Shown here piece after piece: positions 1 through 8,207 of a DNA stretch of 64,000 nt. Source of the DNA: JBAXAB01 sp037142735 (GTDB lineage: Bacteria > Patescibacteriota > Minisyncoccia > Phycocordibacterales > CAIZLB01). The position numbers were made by a program, and so were the translations under genes. The stretch covers positions 1 through 64,000 of the forward strand of contig JBAXAB010000001.1 in assembly GCA_037142735.1 (NCBI GenBank), read 5' to 3'. Below the pieces are notes generated by a model, which did no database searches, was not told where the DNA came from, and saw only the letters and a program-made list of their open reading frames with translations. Every line of letters begins with the position of its first letter. Within the stretch, counting starts at the first letter, position 1.

Positions 1-90
1 AAAAGCTAAAATGCTAAGTACAAGGATGGTGTCCTAAGAAAGGGGTCCACTACACGATGGGATTTAGGGTAGACCAAAAATAGCAGATGG

Positions 91-118
91 TTTACAAACC
101 ATGTACAAAATATATAAT
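91..118 (+). promoter_or_regulatory. Promoter of the DUF4105 gene
   Basis: TTTACA at 91-96 and TATAAT at 113-118 are separated by 16 nt and sit 28 nt upstream of the ATG at 147. Bases 1-90 hold no convincing gene; they contain a partial inverted repeat around 45-80 that may belong to something upstream of the window. Confidence 0.6.
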
Positions 119-146
119 TTAAAACTATAAAGAATCAAAGACCTAA

Positions 147-989
147 ATGAAAAAACTCCTCAAATTCCTAAAATACTTTGCCCTAGTTATTGTAATTTTC
201 CTCATTGGACTATTCATCCTACAAGGCTTAAAACATGTTCCAACAGAAGGTGACTGGAAAACCCCACTAAAGGTACTTTCAACTGCTGAATTTAATGGCA
301 ACCTAGTGACAGTAAAAAATATTCGAAATTTTCAGTACGATTCCAATGAAAAAATAACAGCCTCTGATTATTACGATAAAACCTACGATTTGAACAAGCT
401 TAAAAAAGTTTGGTATATCACCGAGCCTTTCAATCCTGGCAGTCCATTTGCACATACATTTTTGTCATATGAATTTTCTGATGGATCATTTCTTGCTATC
501 ACTATTGAAGCGCGCCTGACAAAAGATCAGGATTACAGTTTGATTGACGGTACTTTGCATACCTTTCCTTTAATGTATATTGCCGCTGATGAAAGAGATG
601 TGATTTATCTTCGTGCCAATACTCGTGATGCCCAGGTCTATGTCTATCCATTAAAAGCCAGTCCGGACGATGGACGTAAAATTTTGACTGATATGTTAAA
701 CAGGATGAATGATTTGGTGATTCACCCAACTTGGTACAATACTTTTTACGCAAACTGTACATCTAGTATTGCTCATCACGTGAATAAAATTTGGCCTGGA
801 ATGCTGCCAAAATTAGACTGGCAAGTTGTTTTTACAAGTTACGCAGACAAGTTGGCACTGGACAATGGTCTATTAGATACAAATCTATCAATTGATGATG
901 CTCGTAAAAAGTATTACATTAGCGATATATCTAGAAAAATTGGCAGGGTAGATAACTATTCAAGGTCAATTCGAGAAGGAGGAAAATAG
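147..989 (+). CDS. DUF4105 (Lnb N-terminal-like) membrane-anchored protein
   Basis: This 280-residue protein has a single N-terminal membrane segment (about residues 8-26) followed by an extracytoplasmic domain. The region around N203-C204 (context FYANCTSS) and the FNPGSPFAHTF stretch fit the DUF4105 family, whose Bacteroidetes members include the N-terminal periplasmic domain of Lnb and which is suspected to be a thiol-hydrolase fold. The Cys would be the candidate nucleophile and the downstream His (AHH) a partner. The function here is unknown; a role in envelope processing is inference. It is monocistronic with its own promoter. Confidence 0.6.
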   Translation: MKKLLKFLKYFALVIVIFLIGLFILQGLKHVPTEGDWKTPLKVLSTAEFNGNLVTVKNIRNFQYDSNEKITASDYYDKTYDLNKLKKVWYITEPFNPGSPFAHTFLSYEFSDGSFLAITIEARLTKDQDYSLIDGTLHTFPLMYIAADERDVIYLRANTRDAQVYVYPLKASPDDGRKILTDMLNRMNDLVIHPTWYNTFYANCTSSIAHHVNKIWPGMLPKLDWQVVFTSYADKLALDNGLLDTNLSIDDARKKYYISDISRKIGRVDNYSRSIREGGK

Positions 990-1050
990 TTCAGAAGTTC
1001 TATATAAATACTTAATATTCGTAGTGCATGATTTCGTTGTCGACAATTCA

Positions 1051-1080
1051 TTGACAAAGTATATACAAAATATATACTTT
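1051..1080 (+). promoter_or_regulatory. mazEF promoter with overlapping palindromic operator
   Basis: TTGACA (1051-1056) and TATACT (1073-1078) have a 16-nt spacer. A 9-bp inverted repeat AAAGTATAT/ATATACTTT with a 7-nt centre covers about 1056-1080, so it overlaps the whole spacer and the -10 box. MazE/AbrB-fold antitoxins usually autorepress from such palindromes. The ATG at 1085 is only 6 nt after the -10 box, so the mRNA is predicted to be leaderless. Confidence 0.7.
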
Positions 1081-1084
1081 CAAC

Positions 1085-1324
1085 ATGACAACCAAAGTGC
1101 ATAAAATTGGAAATAGCCTAGGTATTCACATCCCAAAACACATCGCAGAAAAAGCAAGACTTCAAAAGGGTGATCCTGTGTCTGTTGAATACAGTGCAGG
1201 TAAAATTCTTGTTGTGCCTAATAAAAAAGAGACACTAGAGGATCTTCTTAAAAGCATCTCACCTACAAATAGTCATCCTTTATATGATTGGGGCGATGAT
1301 GTGGGAAATGAAATAATCAAATGA
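1085..1324 (+). CDS. MazE/AbrB-type antitoxin
   Basis: This 79-residue protein has an N-terminal SpoVT/AbrB-like swapped-hairpin DNA-binding domain (TTKVHKIGNSLGIHIPKHIA, residues 2-21), followed by an acidic tail of the kind that wraps MazF toxins. Its TGA stop overlaps the ATG of the next gene (ATGA), indicating translational coupling with the toxin. It probably neutralises the downstream ribonuclease and represses its own promoter through the palindrome over the -10 box. Confidence 0.85.
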   Translation: MTTKVHKIGNSLGIHIPKHIAEKARLQKGDPVSVEYSAGKILVVPNKKETLEDLLKSISPTNSHPLYDWGDDVGNEIIK

Positions 1325-1638
1325 AAAGAGGTCAGATTATTCTAGTTAATTTTAGTCCAACTTCTGGTCATGAACAAAAGGGCTATCGTCCAGCGGTGGT
1401 CTTATCTCACACTTTACATAATCAAAAAACAAATCTTGCCATTGTGTGTCGTATAACATCACAAATCAAGGGTTATCCTTTCGAAGTAGAAATTGATACA
1501 AAAAAAGTTAAAGGTGTGGCTATTGCAAATCAAATTAGAACACTGGACCTGGGTGCTCGTAAATATAAACTTGCTGATGTTGTATCAGATAAAATACTGT
1601 TGGAAATCATTCGAAAAGTAAAACTGATCATTGAATAA
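1321..1638 (+). CDS. MazF/PemK-type endoribonuclease toxin
   Basis: This 105-residue protein has the MazF/PemK layout: N-terminal RGQIILVNFSPTSGHEQKGYRPAVVLS with the conserved G-x-E/Q-x-G-x-RP-VV core, then the mid-domain ICRITSQIKGYPFEV and a C-terminal helix. Family members are sequence-specific mRNA interferases. It starts inside the antitoxin stop codon, so the pair forms a standard type II toxin-antitoxin operon. It looks full-length, with no frameshift. Confidence 0.85.
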   Translation: MKRGQIILVNFSPTSGHEQKGYRPAVVLSHTLHNQKTNLAIVCRITSQIKGYPFEVEIDTKKVKGVAIANQIRTLDLGARKYKLADVVSDKILLEIIRKVKLIIE

Positions 1639-1680
1639 CACTATCTTAAGGTTTTCTATATGATAATTTAAATGGCAGTC

Positions 1681-2394
1681 CTACTTCCTCCCAGTCAGAA
1701 TTTTCCTCTCTGTCTCTCTAATAGCAATTTTAGGAAGGGAATCAAGATTTTGTTTTAGGTATAAAGCCACTGCTTTTTTGTGATGTTTAACCATACTGCG
1801 CAGTAGCCAGGAAATAGCTTTGGTAATAAGGATGTCTTTTTCTGTTTTCAGCTTCTCAATATTTTTCATTCCTAATTTAAATAGACGATTGTCATTGTTG
1901 TGGGAAATCGCCCCAGTCAAAAGCACTAGTGACGCACGTCGTTTGCTTATGTTCTTGCTTGTTGAAAACTTTGTGATTAATTCATTCCACGTATCCCAAT
2001 TTTCCAACATCTCTTCAGCTTTAAAATTTGACTGACATAATGAATCTACCTCAGCCCATCCGTGCAAGTGGTTCAGCCAAGAATCAAGGGCTTTTGGTCG
2101 AAGACTTTTCCGCATGTCTTTCATGTATTCAAGAAGCATCGAAGCAAAAGATTTTTCATCATAAGATGGAGACGTGTATAAAGCATCTAAAAGACTTTTA
2201 AATTCTTTATTAGAAATATCCTTATGTTTCTTCACAAATTCTTTAGCAATTTTTCGTTTTATAGGGTTTGAGGTGTTATAGGTAAAGTGCGTGTGGCCCA
2301 AATAGCTTGAATTCCAAGAATGTTCAGTGCCTTGGCCTGAATGTTTCTTGAACTCGGCTACTATTTCTTGGTGAAAATTTATAATCTTCTTCAT
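1681..2394 (-). CDS. AlkD-like DNA alkylation repair protein
   Basis: The protein is about 237 residues from the ATG at 2394 (an upstream in-frame ATG at 2418 would add 8 residues). It is all-helical, with repeated HEAT-like segments such as WLNHLHGWAEVDSLCQ and ISKRRASLVLLTGAI, typical of the AlkD/DNA alkylation repair superfamily. AlkD glycosylases remove positively charged alkylated bases; the WAEVDSLC segment corresponds to the usual W-D substrate region. It lies divergent from the small membrane-protein gene at 2439 with a very short gap. Glycosylase activity is inferred from fold only. Confidence 0.6.
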   Translation of the reverse strand: MKKIINFHQEIVAEFKKHSGQGTEHSWNSSYLGHTHFTYNTSNPIKRKIAKEFVKKHKDISNKEFKSLLDALYTSPSYDEKSFASMLLEYMKDMRKSLRPKALDSWLNHLHGWAEVDSLCQSNFKAEEMLENWDTWNELITKFSTSKNISKRRASLVLLTGAISHNNDNRLFKLGMKNIEKLKTEKDILITKAISWLLRSMVKHHKKAVALYLKQNLDSLPKIAIRETERKILTGRK

Positions 2395-2426
2395 ATGTAT
2401 GTCTGTTAACACTAGCATAAATTTGT

Positions 2427-2432
2427 TATATT
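2427..2432 (+). promoter_or_regulatory. -10 box, predicted leaderless start of the 2439 gene
   Basis: TATATT ends 6 nt before the ATG at 2439, so transcription should begin at or next to the start codon. Confidence 0.45.
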
Positions 2433-2438
2433 ACAGAT

Positions 2439-3056
2439 ATGCAAAAAACTTCAACTTCATCAATATTTGGTTGGATTATGACACTGGCCATAGTTGTTCT
2501 TTTGGTTATGTATTACTCAAATAGTCAAAATCAGACTATCAAAAATGTGACTCTTACGCAAAATGTACCGCCTGTAGATCCTACAAGAACTGTCCCTTCA
2601 CTTACTGTTCCTGAGGGTTACACAGTGGTAAAAAACTATCAGTATCAAGCCTTGGGGCCAGGTAAGGATATCAATGGAATCAAATATATTATCCCAGCAT
2701 CTATGGCTACTGGCACAAATCTGGCAACGGATACGTATATCAGCTTGGAACAAATTCCAATGACCGCCAGCACTACTTGTTCTGCCTCTTTGTTTACATT
2801 CCAACATGTAAAGCCGATATCGAGAGTTGATCTAGGAATAAAATATTCATTTGCATCATCAAGCGACGCAGCCGCCGGGAATCGCTATGAAGAAAGTATT
2901 TACGCAACACCTGTAAATGCCATGTGCGTTGCTGTGAGATATTTTATTCACTATGGATCATTCTCTAATTACCCAAAGGGAGTTGTTAAGGAATTCGACA
3001 AAAAAGCTTTAATCACTGCGTTCGACCAAATTCGCCGAACGCTTATTGTTAAATAA
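2439..3056 (+). CDS. Membrane-anchored hypothetical protein
   Basis: I do not recognise this 205-residue protein. It has one N-terminal membrane segment (about residues 9-25) and an extracytoplasmic domain that starts with a Pro/Thr-rich linker. Two cysteines (TTCSAS and NAMCVAV) could form a disulfide. Very similar small single-anchor proteins are common in CPR genomes. It ends just before the GIY-YIG gene, whose promoter overlaps its 3' end. Confidence 0.6.
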   Translation: MQKTSTSSIFGWIMTLAIVVLLVMYYSNSQNQTIKNVTLTQNVPPVDPTRTVPSLTVPEGYTVVKNYQYQALGPGKDINGIKYIIPASMATGTNLATDTYISLEQIPMTASTTCSASLFTFQHVKPISRVDLGIKYSFASSSDAAAGNRYEESIYATPVNAMCVAVRYFIHYGSFSNYPKGVVKEFDKKALITAFDQIRRTLIVK

Positions 3057-3093
3057 AAAAACAAACCCTCGTAGCACCGATTGGTGCCACTGC

Positions 3094-3099
3094 TATAAT
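3094..3099 (+). promoter_or_regulatory. Extended -10 box, predicted leaderless start of the GIY-YIG gene
   Basis: TATAAT preceded by TGC (extended -10) ends 6 nt before the ATG at 3106. A small GCACC/GGTGC hairpin lies just upstream at 3074-3088. Confidence 0.55.
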
Positions 3100-3105
3100 A
3101 AAACT

Positions 3106-3351
3106 ATGCATCACGTTTACATCCTTCAATGTGCCGATACGACTCTGTACGTAGGATCAACAAATGATTTAGAAAAGCGCATCCATCAACACAATCACAC
3201 GAAAGCTGGCGCGCATTACACAAAAATCAGGAGACCAGTGGCACTTGTATGGACTAAAAAGTATAAAACGTTAGCAAAAGTGCGGGCCAAAGAAGCCGAG
3301 TTAAAACGACTTAACCGGATAGAAAAAATGTCTTTAATCCAAACTCAATAA
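3106..3351 (+). CDS. GIY-YIG nuclease superfamily protein (UPF0213-like)
   Basis: I place the start at 3106 because the 20 residues encoded upstream of it lie under the promoter and do not fit the family. The resulting 81-residue protein is a minimal single GIY-YIG domain: HVYILQC for the GIY part, LYVGSTNDLEKRIHQHN for the YIG part and catalytic Arg. Such stand-alone domains (YhbQ/UPF0213 type) are widespread and poorly characterised; YhbQ relatives are linked to DNA repair. Its TAA stop overlaps the next ATG by one base (TAATG), suggesting coupling. Confidence 0.8.
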   Translation: MHHVYILQCADTTLYVGSTNDLEKRIHQHNHTKAGAHYTKIRRPVALVWTKKYKTLAKVRAKEAELKRLNRIEKMSLIQTQ

Positions 3352-3911
3352 TGGAACCTATTCAATATACCTTGAAAACGAGCACTCGCTCTAAACGCCT
3401 CCGGCTGGCAGTCCATCAGGACGGCAAGGTATTTGTCACTGCCCCTAAAAAAGTCGATGCAGATTTAATTCAGAATTTTGTCACTCAAAAATCAAAATGG
3501 ATTTTGGGAAAAATCGACTATTTTAGTAATTTGAAAAAGAGCCGAGGGTCGAATTACGTTCTCATACAAGATAGTAGGTCGAATTATTTAAAGCAAAAAG
3601 AAAATGCAAGGGTTTTGGCCCACAAAAAAGTAACTGAGTTCAACAAGGTGTACAATTTTAGCTTTAAAAAAATCAGTATTAAAAACCAAAAAACGTGCTG
3701 GGGTAGTTGTTCTAAAAGAGGTAATTTAAATTTTAATTACAAAATCGCTCTCTTGCCCGAAAAGTTGACGGACTATATTATTGTCCATGAAATTTGCCAC
3801 CTTGGAGAATTTAATCATTCGAAAAAATTCTGGAACCTGATGGCGCGGGCTATGCCTGATTATGCTGAAAGACGAGCGGAACTTAAAAAAGTTGGAGTGG
3901 TTGTGGAATAG
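3351..3911 (+). CDS. YgjP-like (DUF45) zinc metallopeptidase
   Basis: This 186-residue protein carries the YgjP/DUF45 signature: the CWGSCSKRGNLNFNYKIALLP-type segment before a zincin motif HEICH at residues 146-150, followed by a downstream H in GEFNHSKKFW as third ligand. The family is related to SprT/WLM metallopeptidases; physiological substrates are unknown. It is translationally coupled to the GIY-YIG gene by a one-base overlap. All predicted zinc ligands are present, so activity is plausible. Confidence 0.8.
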   Translation: MEPIQYTLKTSTRSKRLRLAVHQDGKVFVTAPKKVDADLIQNFVTQKSKWILGKIDYFSNLKKSRGSNYVLIQDSRSNYLKQKENARVLAHKKVTEFNKVYNFSFKKISIKNQKTCWGSCSKRGNLNFNYKIALLPEKLTDYIIVHEICHLGEFNHSKKFWNLMARAMPDYAERRAELKKVGVVVE

Positions 3912-3972
3912 TTGAGTCACTGTTAAAATTCAGTAACGATAGTTTGCCAGAAGCGTCTATAACCTCATACTC

Positions 3973-5106
3973 ATGATATCTACTTCACAAAAAAAATCAT
4001 TATTATTGGCAATACTTGGGTTAAGCATAGTTGCACCTCTAGGTGCATTCGCTCAAGGCGCAACAACTGTTGCCACTTCATCAGCACAGGTTGCTCCGTT
4101 CATAGACTTATCGTATGAAGCGGGACTTCTAGGTGGAATCGAAAGACAGCAGGCTGTTAAAAGCTGGAGAAATCAGCCAATTGATATTCAGCAAAAAATA
4201 GATGCTTTAGGGCCGACCGCTATTGCTTCGGTCAGTGTGCCTATTTTATTTGGAGTTGATCTGAAAGACATCACTGCAAACTTTGGTGTTTCAAGAGACC
4301 ACGGTGCACGTAGTCATGAGGGAGAGGATATTATGGCTATAAAAGGGACACCGATTGTGTCACCAACTTCTGCGGTGGTTCTTCGCATTGGGACGGGGAC
4401 AACAGAGGGGAACTTTGTCAGTACTGCAAACCCTGGAGGTGAAACTTTTGTTTATATGCATCTTGATACTTTTGCTGAAGGACTCAAGGTTGGAGATGTT
4501 TTAGAAGGAGGGGATTTAATTGGATATATAGGAGATACTGGTAATGCACTAGGTGGACCAGTTCACCTCCATTTTGAGATACGTAATCAGATTGGGGTTG
4601 CGACTGATCCATATCTACGTTTGAAAGCAGAACTAACTCTACAACAAAAAATGTATATCTTGGAAAAGATTTTACGACATAGTCGAGACATGAAGAGCCT
4701 CTCCCAATTTTTGGTTTTAAACTTCCGTCCCATCTTTAATCTTGCACAGTCACAGGGAATTGCCTTGCCAGCCATAATTGCGACGACACTTTCTCCAACA
4801 TTAAATACTATTGCAACAACAACGACACCTATTATTGTTACTAGTGTTCCTAGCACTCTTGTACTTCCTCGAAATCTAAAAATGCGCATGAGAGGAGATG
4901 ATGTGAAGGCTTTGCAAAGTTTTTTAAACCTCCATGGTTTTAGTGTCGCACCATATGGTATTGGGTCGAGGGGGTATGAGACTGGATATTTTGGGCCTGC
5001 AACACGGGCTGCAGTTATCAAGTTCCAAATGTCGCAATCAATATTTCCTAGATTAGGTTTTGTAGGCTTCCTTACACGTACTGCCATTTCCAATATTCAT
5101 TCGTAA
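3973..5106 (+). CDS. Secreted M23 (LytM) peptidase with C-terminal peptidoglycan-binding domain
   Basis: This 377-residue protein has a signal peptide (about residues 1-28, cleavable after AFAQG), a LytM/M23 domain with H115-x3-D119 (SHEGED) and HLHFEIR at 198-204 supplying the second His pair, a helical linker, and a PG_binding_1-like domain near the C-terminus (DDVKALQSFLNLHGF ... GYFGPATRAAVIKFQ). M23 enzymes cleave peptide cross-bridges in peptidoglycan. The zinc ligands are intact, so it is probably an active hydrolase in wall remodelling, although many CPR LytM proteins are only regulators. It is monocistronic. Confidence 0.85.
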   Translation: MISTSQKKSLLLAILGLSIVAPLGAFAQGATTVATSSAQVAPFIDLSYEAGLLGGIERQQAVKSWRNQPIDIQQKIDALGPTAIASVSVPILFGVDLKDITANFGVSRDHGARSHEGEDIMAIKGTPIVSPTSAVVLRIGTGTTEGNFVSTANPGGETFVYMHLDTFAEGLKVGDVLEGGDLIGYIGDTGNALGGPVHLHFEIRNQIGVATDPYLRLKAELTLQQKMYILEKILRHSRDMKSLSQFLVLNFRPIFNLAQSQGIALPAIIATTLSPTLNTIATTTTPIIVTSVPSTLVLPRNLKMRMRGDDVKALQSFLNLHGFSVAPYGIGSRGYETGYFGPATRAAVIKFQMSQSIFPRLGFVGFLTRTAISNIHS

Positions 5107-5113
5107 AGAGATA

Positions 5114-5141
5114 TTGCACCAAAAAAGCATTGTAGTAGAAT
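5114..5141 (+). promoter_or_regulatory. Promoter of the DUF4870-like gene
   Basis: TTGCAC (5114-5119) and TAGAAT (5136-5141) are 16 nt apart, 29 nt upstream of the ATG at 5171. Confidence 0.5.
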
Positions 5142-5170
5142 GATTTCATTATTCTCTATCAATAAATAAT

Positions 5171-5593
5171 ATGACACACCACGAACACAATTCAGAGGTT
5201 GCAGAAACTGCTCATGCAGAAGCTCAAGTTGCTACCCAAGCTCCAGTTGCATCAACACATGCCGAAGTAGAGCACGAAGCTCATTCTTCGGACACAGACA
5301 GTTCAATGTTTATGGGGATACTGGCTTATCTAGGAGTCCTTATTATTATTCCGTATGTTATGGCAAGAACTAATCCTTTTGTAAAGTTTCATATCAAGCA
5401 GGGGGCACTCCTTGTCATAGGCGAGATAATTCTTTGGGTTGCAATGAGATTATTCTGGGGACTTTTTACACTCATCAGCCTACTAGAACTGGTCATTTTT
5501 GTGCTAGCAGTTATTGGGATTTTGAATGTGATTCAAAAGAAGGAAAAAGAACTTCCTCTTATTGGACACTACGCTAAAAATATCAAGATCTAG
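5171..5593 (+). CDS. DUF4870/Tic20-like membrane protein
   Basis: This 140-residue protein has a His/Ala/Glu-rich hydrophilic N-terminus (residues 1-45) followed by three hydrophobic helices. The motif NPFVKFHIKQG between helix 1 and 2 and the short C-terminal tail are characteristic of the DUF4870/Tic20-like family of small membrane proteins found widely in CPR. No function is established. The gene converges with the large anchored protein gene; the two stop codons abut. Confidence 0.65.
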   Translation: MTHHEHNSEVAETAHAEAQVATQAPVASTHAEVEHEAHSSDTDSSMFMGILAYLGVLIIIPYVMARTNPFVKFHIKQGALLVIGEIILWVAMRLFWGLFTLISLLELVIFVLAVIGILNVIQKKEKELPLIGHYAKNIKI

Positions 5594-7573
5594 CTACTTG
5601 CATAGGGCACCTTTGATAGTGCCTAGAATCTTTTTAGAAGATCCACTGTTGTCTACACAGTAACTGAAATCTTTATCATCTGACATTGGCGCAGAAACGG
5701 CCCAAGCTGTCACATTTCCAACTTTTCCAGTTGATACACATGTAGCTGAGGCGACATTGTTATTAGTAGCTTTTTCAAGTTCGTATTTAATTTCTTTGTC
5801 ACCAAAAAGGGTGTCTGTAGTTTCTGCACACGGGCCCAAAGTGAAAGGTTTCTTACCGTAACTGTTTTCTGATTTCGAATAGACTAATTCAGCGGTACTT
5901 CGCATTGAAGAAAGTGATACGTTGGTTGATGATTGAGATGTCAGATTATCAGAAGTTTTTTTAGCGTCGTCAATTAGTTTCTGACCGGGGACTGCGTCAG
6001 TGGGAGCCTGAATATTTAGTTCCTTATTTATGTCTGAATTTGTTATTTTGAATACAATATTGATCTGTTTATTAGCAAGTTGCGTCGCAGCCTCGGGCGG
6101 TACCACACGCATTGTGTCTTCAAAAATAGCAGGGTAGCCTTCAGCATCAGTCCACAAAGTGAATTGATTATTTTGACTAAAGTAATCATATACTTGAGAA
6201 AATTCGTCACTCTTTAAATATTCGACAAGTCCCTGGTCTATTACATCTCTAAAGTCTGTAAAATCAGGGTTCGTGTTAATTTCAGTCTGTAAGGCGGTGT
6301 AAAATGGAAGAAGTTTGTTTTTTTGGACAAGTAGATCGTATCGTACAAGTGGGACACCGTTAACTTTTTCTGCCTTCGGTGGGTTCTTGAAACTAATGAG
6401 GCCTTGTTCATCCGCGAGGCTTGTAATTTTTTTAAGTAACTTTACTACCTTGTCGCGATTCTCTTTGTATTTCTTTTCTTGATCTGGAATTCCCTTTGAG
6501 AGACTCGAAAGCGGAGAATAGTTGTATGAATCGGTTGAAGTAGCAGAAGACGAAGCAATTTGTGAAGAAACATCTACCCATTTTCCTTTAATTGCGGCAA
6601 TGTCACCGAACAAGAATAGACTAGGGATATTGTTAATGCGGAAGTAGTAGTCTTTGTCTTTTTTGAGAGCATCAGCATTTACCTTGTATGTAAGATCCCC
6701 AAATTTTCCTTCCGCGTTCACATTAAATGTCCAATCTGTCGATTCCGGAGCTTTAAACTGAGATGAAGCGGTCACTGACAAAAGAACATTAATATCAGCT
6801 GGGAATGAGGCCATAGAATCGCTCATTTGAGCCAGAAAAGGCTTAGGAGGTTCCTCATTTAGATAAATGTAGGAATAGCTGTCTTTGGTAAATGACACAT
6901 TTAATCCATTGATTGGTGTTGAAGTTGTCGAATAGTTGTAGCGCTTAATAGAATTAATCGCGCCTTGTGTGTCAAAAGTAACAGTTAAAAGAAAGTTTTG
7001 ACCAGCATCTGTTGTGGTGTATTTGTAGTCCATATTTGTCTCGGGGTCTGTGACAGATGCGCCATAGGCTGGGTACTGGTTACTTGTCAATATATTTTTA
7101 ATATCCTTCGGGAAAGATTTCTGTGCTTTTTTATTGTATGAACCATTTCGAGTCGAAATCAAAGCTCCGACAATAGCCCCTACATCAACTGCTCGTTGAT
7201 GATCGTAATAATATTTCTTTTTGAATTCAGGACCATTTGAATCCTTAAGTGTGAAAGGTACTGCATCAGCATCACGGGCAACTACATCTAATGAGCCAGA
7301 CACAGAGTAGGTTGATGAATTGATGCTACCGTATTTTGCCAGAAGACTAGAAAGTAGATTATTTTCGGAATACGTTTTTAAAGCAAAAGGTCCAATTTTT
7401 TGAATATAAGCAAAAGCAGTTAATCCTCCAACTAAAAGTATGAATAAAAATGTGAGTATGAAAGTAACTGCTCTGTGAGAAGATTTTTGCGGAGGAATTG
7501 GTGTTGGTGAAGTATTAAAATTTGTTGAGGTACTTGGAACTGTGTACGTATTTGTAATTAAAGGATCTGGCAT
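5594..7573 (-). CDS. Large anchored surface protein with pilin-like C-terminus
   Basis: From the ATG at 7573 the protein has about 659 residues. An upstream in-frame ATG at 7633 is rejected because a TATAAT box on this strand lies between the two. It has a Pro/Ser/Thr-rich cytoplasmic N-terminus, one membrane segment (about residues 35-58), then a long extracytoplasmic region with many charged beta-rich stretches. The last 100 residues (STAELVYSKSENSYGK ... CVSTGKVGNVTAWAVSAPM ... YCVDNSGSS) closely resemble the C-terminal head of CPR type IV pilins, including the paired cysteines. I infer a surface protein possibly incorporated in or mimicking pili. Confidence 0.6.
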   Translation of the reverse strand: MPDPLITNTYTVPSTSTNFNTSPTPIPPQKSSHRAVTFILTFLFILLVGGLTAFAYIQKIGPFALKTYSENNLLSSLLAKYGSINSSTYSVSGSLDVVARDADAVPFTLKDSNGPEFKKKYYYDHQRAVDVGAIVGALISTRNGSYNKKAQKSFPKDIKNILTSNQYPAYGASVTDPETNMDYKYTTTDAGQNFLLTVTFDTQGAINSIKRYNYSTTSTPINGLNVSFTKDSYSYIYLNEEPPKPFLAQMSDSMASFPADINVLLSVTASSQFKAPESTDWTFNVNAEGKFGDLTYKVNADALKKDKDYYFRINNIPSLFLFGDIAAIKGKWVDVSSQIASSSATSTDSYNYSPLSSLSKGIPDQEKKYKENRDKVVKLLKKITSLADEQGLISFKNPPKAEKVNGVPLVRYDLLVQKNKLLPFYTALQTEINTNPDFTDFRDVIDQGLVEYLKSDEFSQVYDYFSQNNQFTLWTDAEGYPAIFEDTMRVVPPEAATQLANKQINIVFKITNSDINKELNIQAPTDAVPGQKLIDDAKKTSDNLTSQSSTNVSLSSMRSTAELVYSKSENSYGKKPFTLGPCAETTDTLFGDKEIKYELEKATNNNVASATCVSTGKVGNVTAWAVSAPMSDDKDFSYCVDNSGSSKKILGTIKGALCK

Positions 7574-7725
7574 GAATTTATTTTTATGATGGACTAATGT
7601 GTCAATTATAACAAATGGATACTGTATAAACAATCTTTTTTATACAGTGCTTAAGATTATAAAATGCTGATCGATATGATACAATTTTTATATTAATAGA
7701 TATTTTGTTTCACTATAAATTATAA

Positions 7726-8172
7726 ATGAAAATCCGCACCATTGATCTAGAGTTGATTCATTTTTTTAGAAAAATTTCAGAACCTTGTGCTCGTCTGGGT
7801 TTGTTTGTTGTCTTTTTTTGGTTTGGAATTTTAAAAGTTTTTGGAATGAGCCCTGCTAGTCCATTGGTCAAAGCTCTGTTCGAAAGAACTATGCCGATCA
7901 TGCCATTTGCAACTTTTATTATTTTGTTCGGACTTTTTGAAATGCTAATTGGAATTTTATTTTTGATTAAAGGATGCGAGCGCCTCGTTATTCCTTTGTT
8001 ATTGTTTCATATGGTGACGACGATTATGCCGCTCTTTATGGTTAAAAGCGTGACATGGTCAGCTATGTTTGTGCCGACACTTGAAGGTCAATATATTATA
8101 AAGAATATTCTCATTATTGCTGCTGCGGTGGGTATTGCCTCGCACTTGCATCCACTTCCAAGAAGAAAGTAA
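7726..8172 (+). CDS. DoxX-like integral membrane protein
   Basis: This 148-residue, four-helix membrane protein has the DoxX/YkgB-like pattern: an initial RLGLFVVFFWFGILKVFGMSPA helix ending in a Gly-containing turn, a second helix around FATFIILFGLFEMLIG, a third around ERLVIPLLLFHMVTT, and a short final helix ending in His-rich LHPLPRRK. DoxX-type proteins are linked to quinone or redox chemistry in other bacteria; the role here is unknown. It is followed by an independently transcribed capA-like gene. Confidence 0.65.
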   Translation: MKIRTIDLELIHFFRKISEPCARLGLFVVFFWFGILKVFGMSPASPLVKALFERTMPIMPFATFIILFGLFEMLIGILFLIKGCERLVIPLLLFHMVTTIMPLFMVKSVTWSAMFVPTLEGQYIIKNILIIAAAVGIASHLHPLPRRK

Positions 8173-8194
8173 TACATCGAATGGTGGGGTATAC

Positions 8195-8200
8195 TATAAT
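8195..8200 (+). promoter_or_regulatory. -10 box, predicted leaderless start of capA-like gene
   Basis: TATAAT ends 7 nt before the ATG at 8208. Confidence 0.55.
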
Positions 8201-8207
8201 GAACTAA

